This document shows, one piece after another, positions 6,393-6,758 of a stretch of 6,758 bases of DNA. The stretch spans positions 1 through 6,758 of the forward strand of contig CANQAW010000097.1 in the NCBI GenBank assembly GCA_947589525.1, given 5' to 3'. Origin of the DNA: Candidatus Gastranaerophilales bacterium (lineage in GTDB: Bacteria; Cyanobacteriota; Vampirovibrionia; Gastranaerophilales; Gastranaerophilaceae). The first letter of the stretch is position 1. The number at the start of each line of letters is the position of its first letter. Under the pieces are notes generated by a model that saw nothing but the letters and a program-made list of their open reading frames with translations, did not search any database and was not told the origin of the DNA. The translations under genes were made by a program, and so were the position numbers.

Positions 6393-6758
6393 TTATCTTG
6401 CAATTGCATCCGGTCTAAATCCGCCCGGAGTTGAACTTCCTATCGAACGTTTAAATTCTTCGGGTCGTTGAGATTTCATCAAAGCATCTTCCGGAGTAAC
6501 CAAACCGTCAAGAACAAGCTTCTTTAAGTGTCCGTCAAGAGTCTGCATACCTGAAGCGGAACCCGTTTGAATAATTGAATATATTTGAGCCGTTTTTGCT
6601 TCACGAATTAAGTTCGCTATGGCGGGATTAACAAGCATTATTTCTTGCGCCATTACACGACCTTTTTTAACTCCGTTTGGCTGTAATTTAGGAAGCAAAC
6701 ATTGCGAAAATACGGCAACTAAACTTATGGATAATTGTAATCTTATCTGTTGCTGTTG
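6393..6758 (-). CDS. pilT: Type IV pilus retraction ATPase PilT, C-terminal part
   Basis: PilT is the hexameric cytoplasmic ATPase that drives pilus retraction, twitching motility and DNA uptake. The window holds the last 121 residues of a protein usually of 340-380; the N-terminus, Walker motifs and start lie beyond the right edge. Reading in from base 6758 gives QQQQIRLQLSISLVAVFSQ, matching the PilT helix QQQIRVQL...VVSQ. Then come LLPKLQPNG, the conserved VNPAIANLIREAKTAQIYS block, IQTGSASGMQTLD, and the terminal LVLDGLVTPEDAL. The in-frame TTG at 6698 is internal, not the start. The tail SSTPGGFRPDAIAR is a short glycine/proline-containing extension. No terminator is visible before the convergent DUF815 gene one base away. 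Confidence 0.93.
   Translation of the reverse strand, partial: QQQQIRLQLSISLVAVFSQCLLPKLQPNGVKKGRVMAQEIMLVNPAIANLIREAKTAQIYSIIQTGSASGMQTLDGHLKKLVLDGLVTPEDALMKSQRPEEFKRSIGSSTPGGFRPDAIAR

Noticed and set aside
6696..6698. TTG as the start of a short 101-residue gene
   Set aside because: The frame continues upstream to the window edge with clear PilT sequence, so this is internal to pilT.

Overview
The window is AT-rich, densely coded chromosomal DNA from a bacterium with type IV pili and a complete-looking aromatic amino acid pathway gene. The base composition, the isoamylase/GlgX-type debranching enzyme, the PilT retraction ATPase and the style of the unknown glycine-rich protein would fit a gut Melainabacteria (Gastranaerophilales)-like genome. 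That placement is an impression from protein style, not a demonstrated assignment. No mobile element, CRISPR array, rRNA or tRNA gene was seen.

Layout. Bases 1-814 (+) hold nearly all of a prephenate dehydratase (pheA) with its C-terminal ACT regulatory domain; the start lies at or just beyond the left edge. Bases 848-1720 (-) hold an unrecognised 290-residue protein with a charged helical N-terminus and a glycine/alanine-rich hydrophobic body containing an internal repeat. It converges on pheA. Bases 1721-1888 are a divergent intergenic region with an exact 8-1-8 palindrome, a TATAAT box and a good Shine-Dalgarno sequence.

Bases 1889-6391 (+) form one apparent operon of three genes with gaps of 8 and 2 bases: a DUF1015-family protein, an isoamylase/GlgX-type GH13 debranching enzyme, and a DUF815-family AAA+ ATPase. 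The GH13 gene is broken by a frameshift at about 4534-4547, inside an AAAAT-rich stretch. The nucleophile and acid/base lie upstream of the break and the third catalytic carboxylate lies downstream. Bases 6393-6758 (-) are the C-terminal third of pilT, whose stop codon is one base from the DUF815 stop codon.

Working together. The operon combines one gene of clear function (alpha-1,6 debranching of glycogen-like glucan, if intact) with two conserved genes of unknown function. The most useful leads are the frameshifted debranching enzyme, the palindrome between the divergent genes, the unknown 290-residue protein, and the nucleotide-handling motifs in the two DUF proteins. I did not find a clear new multi-gene system.
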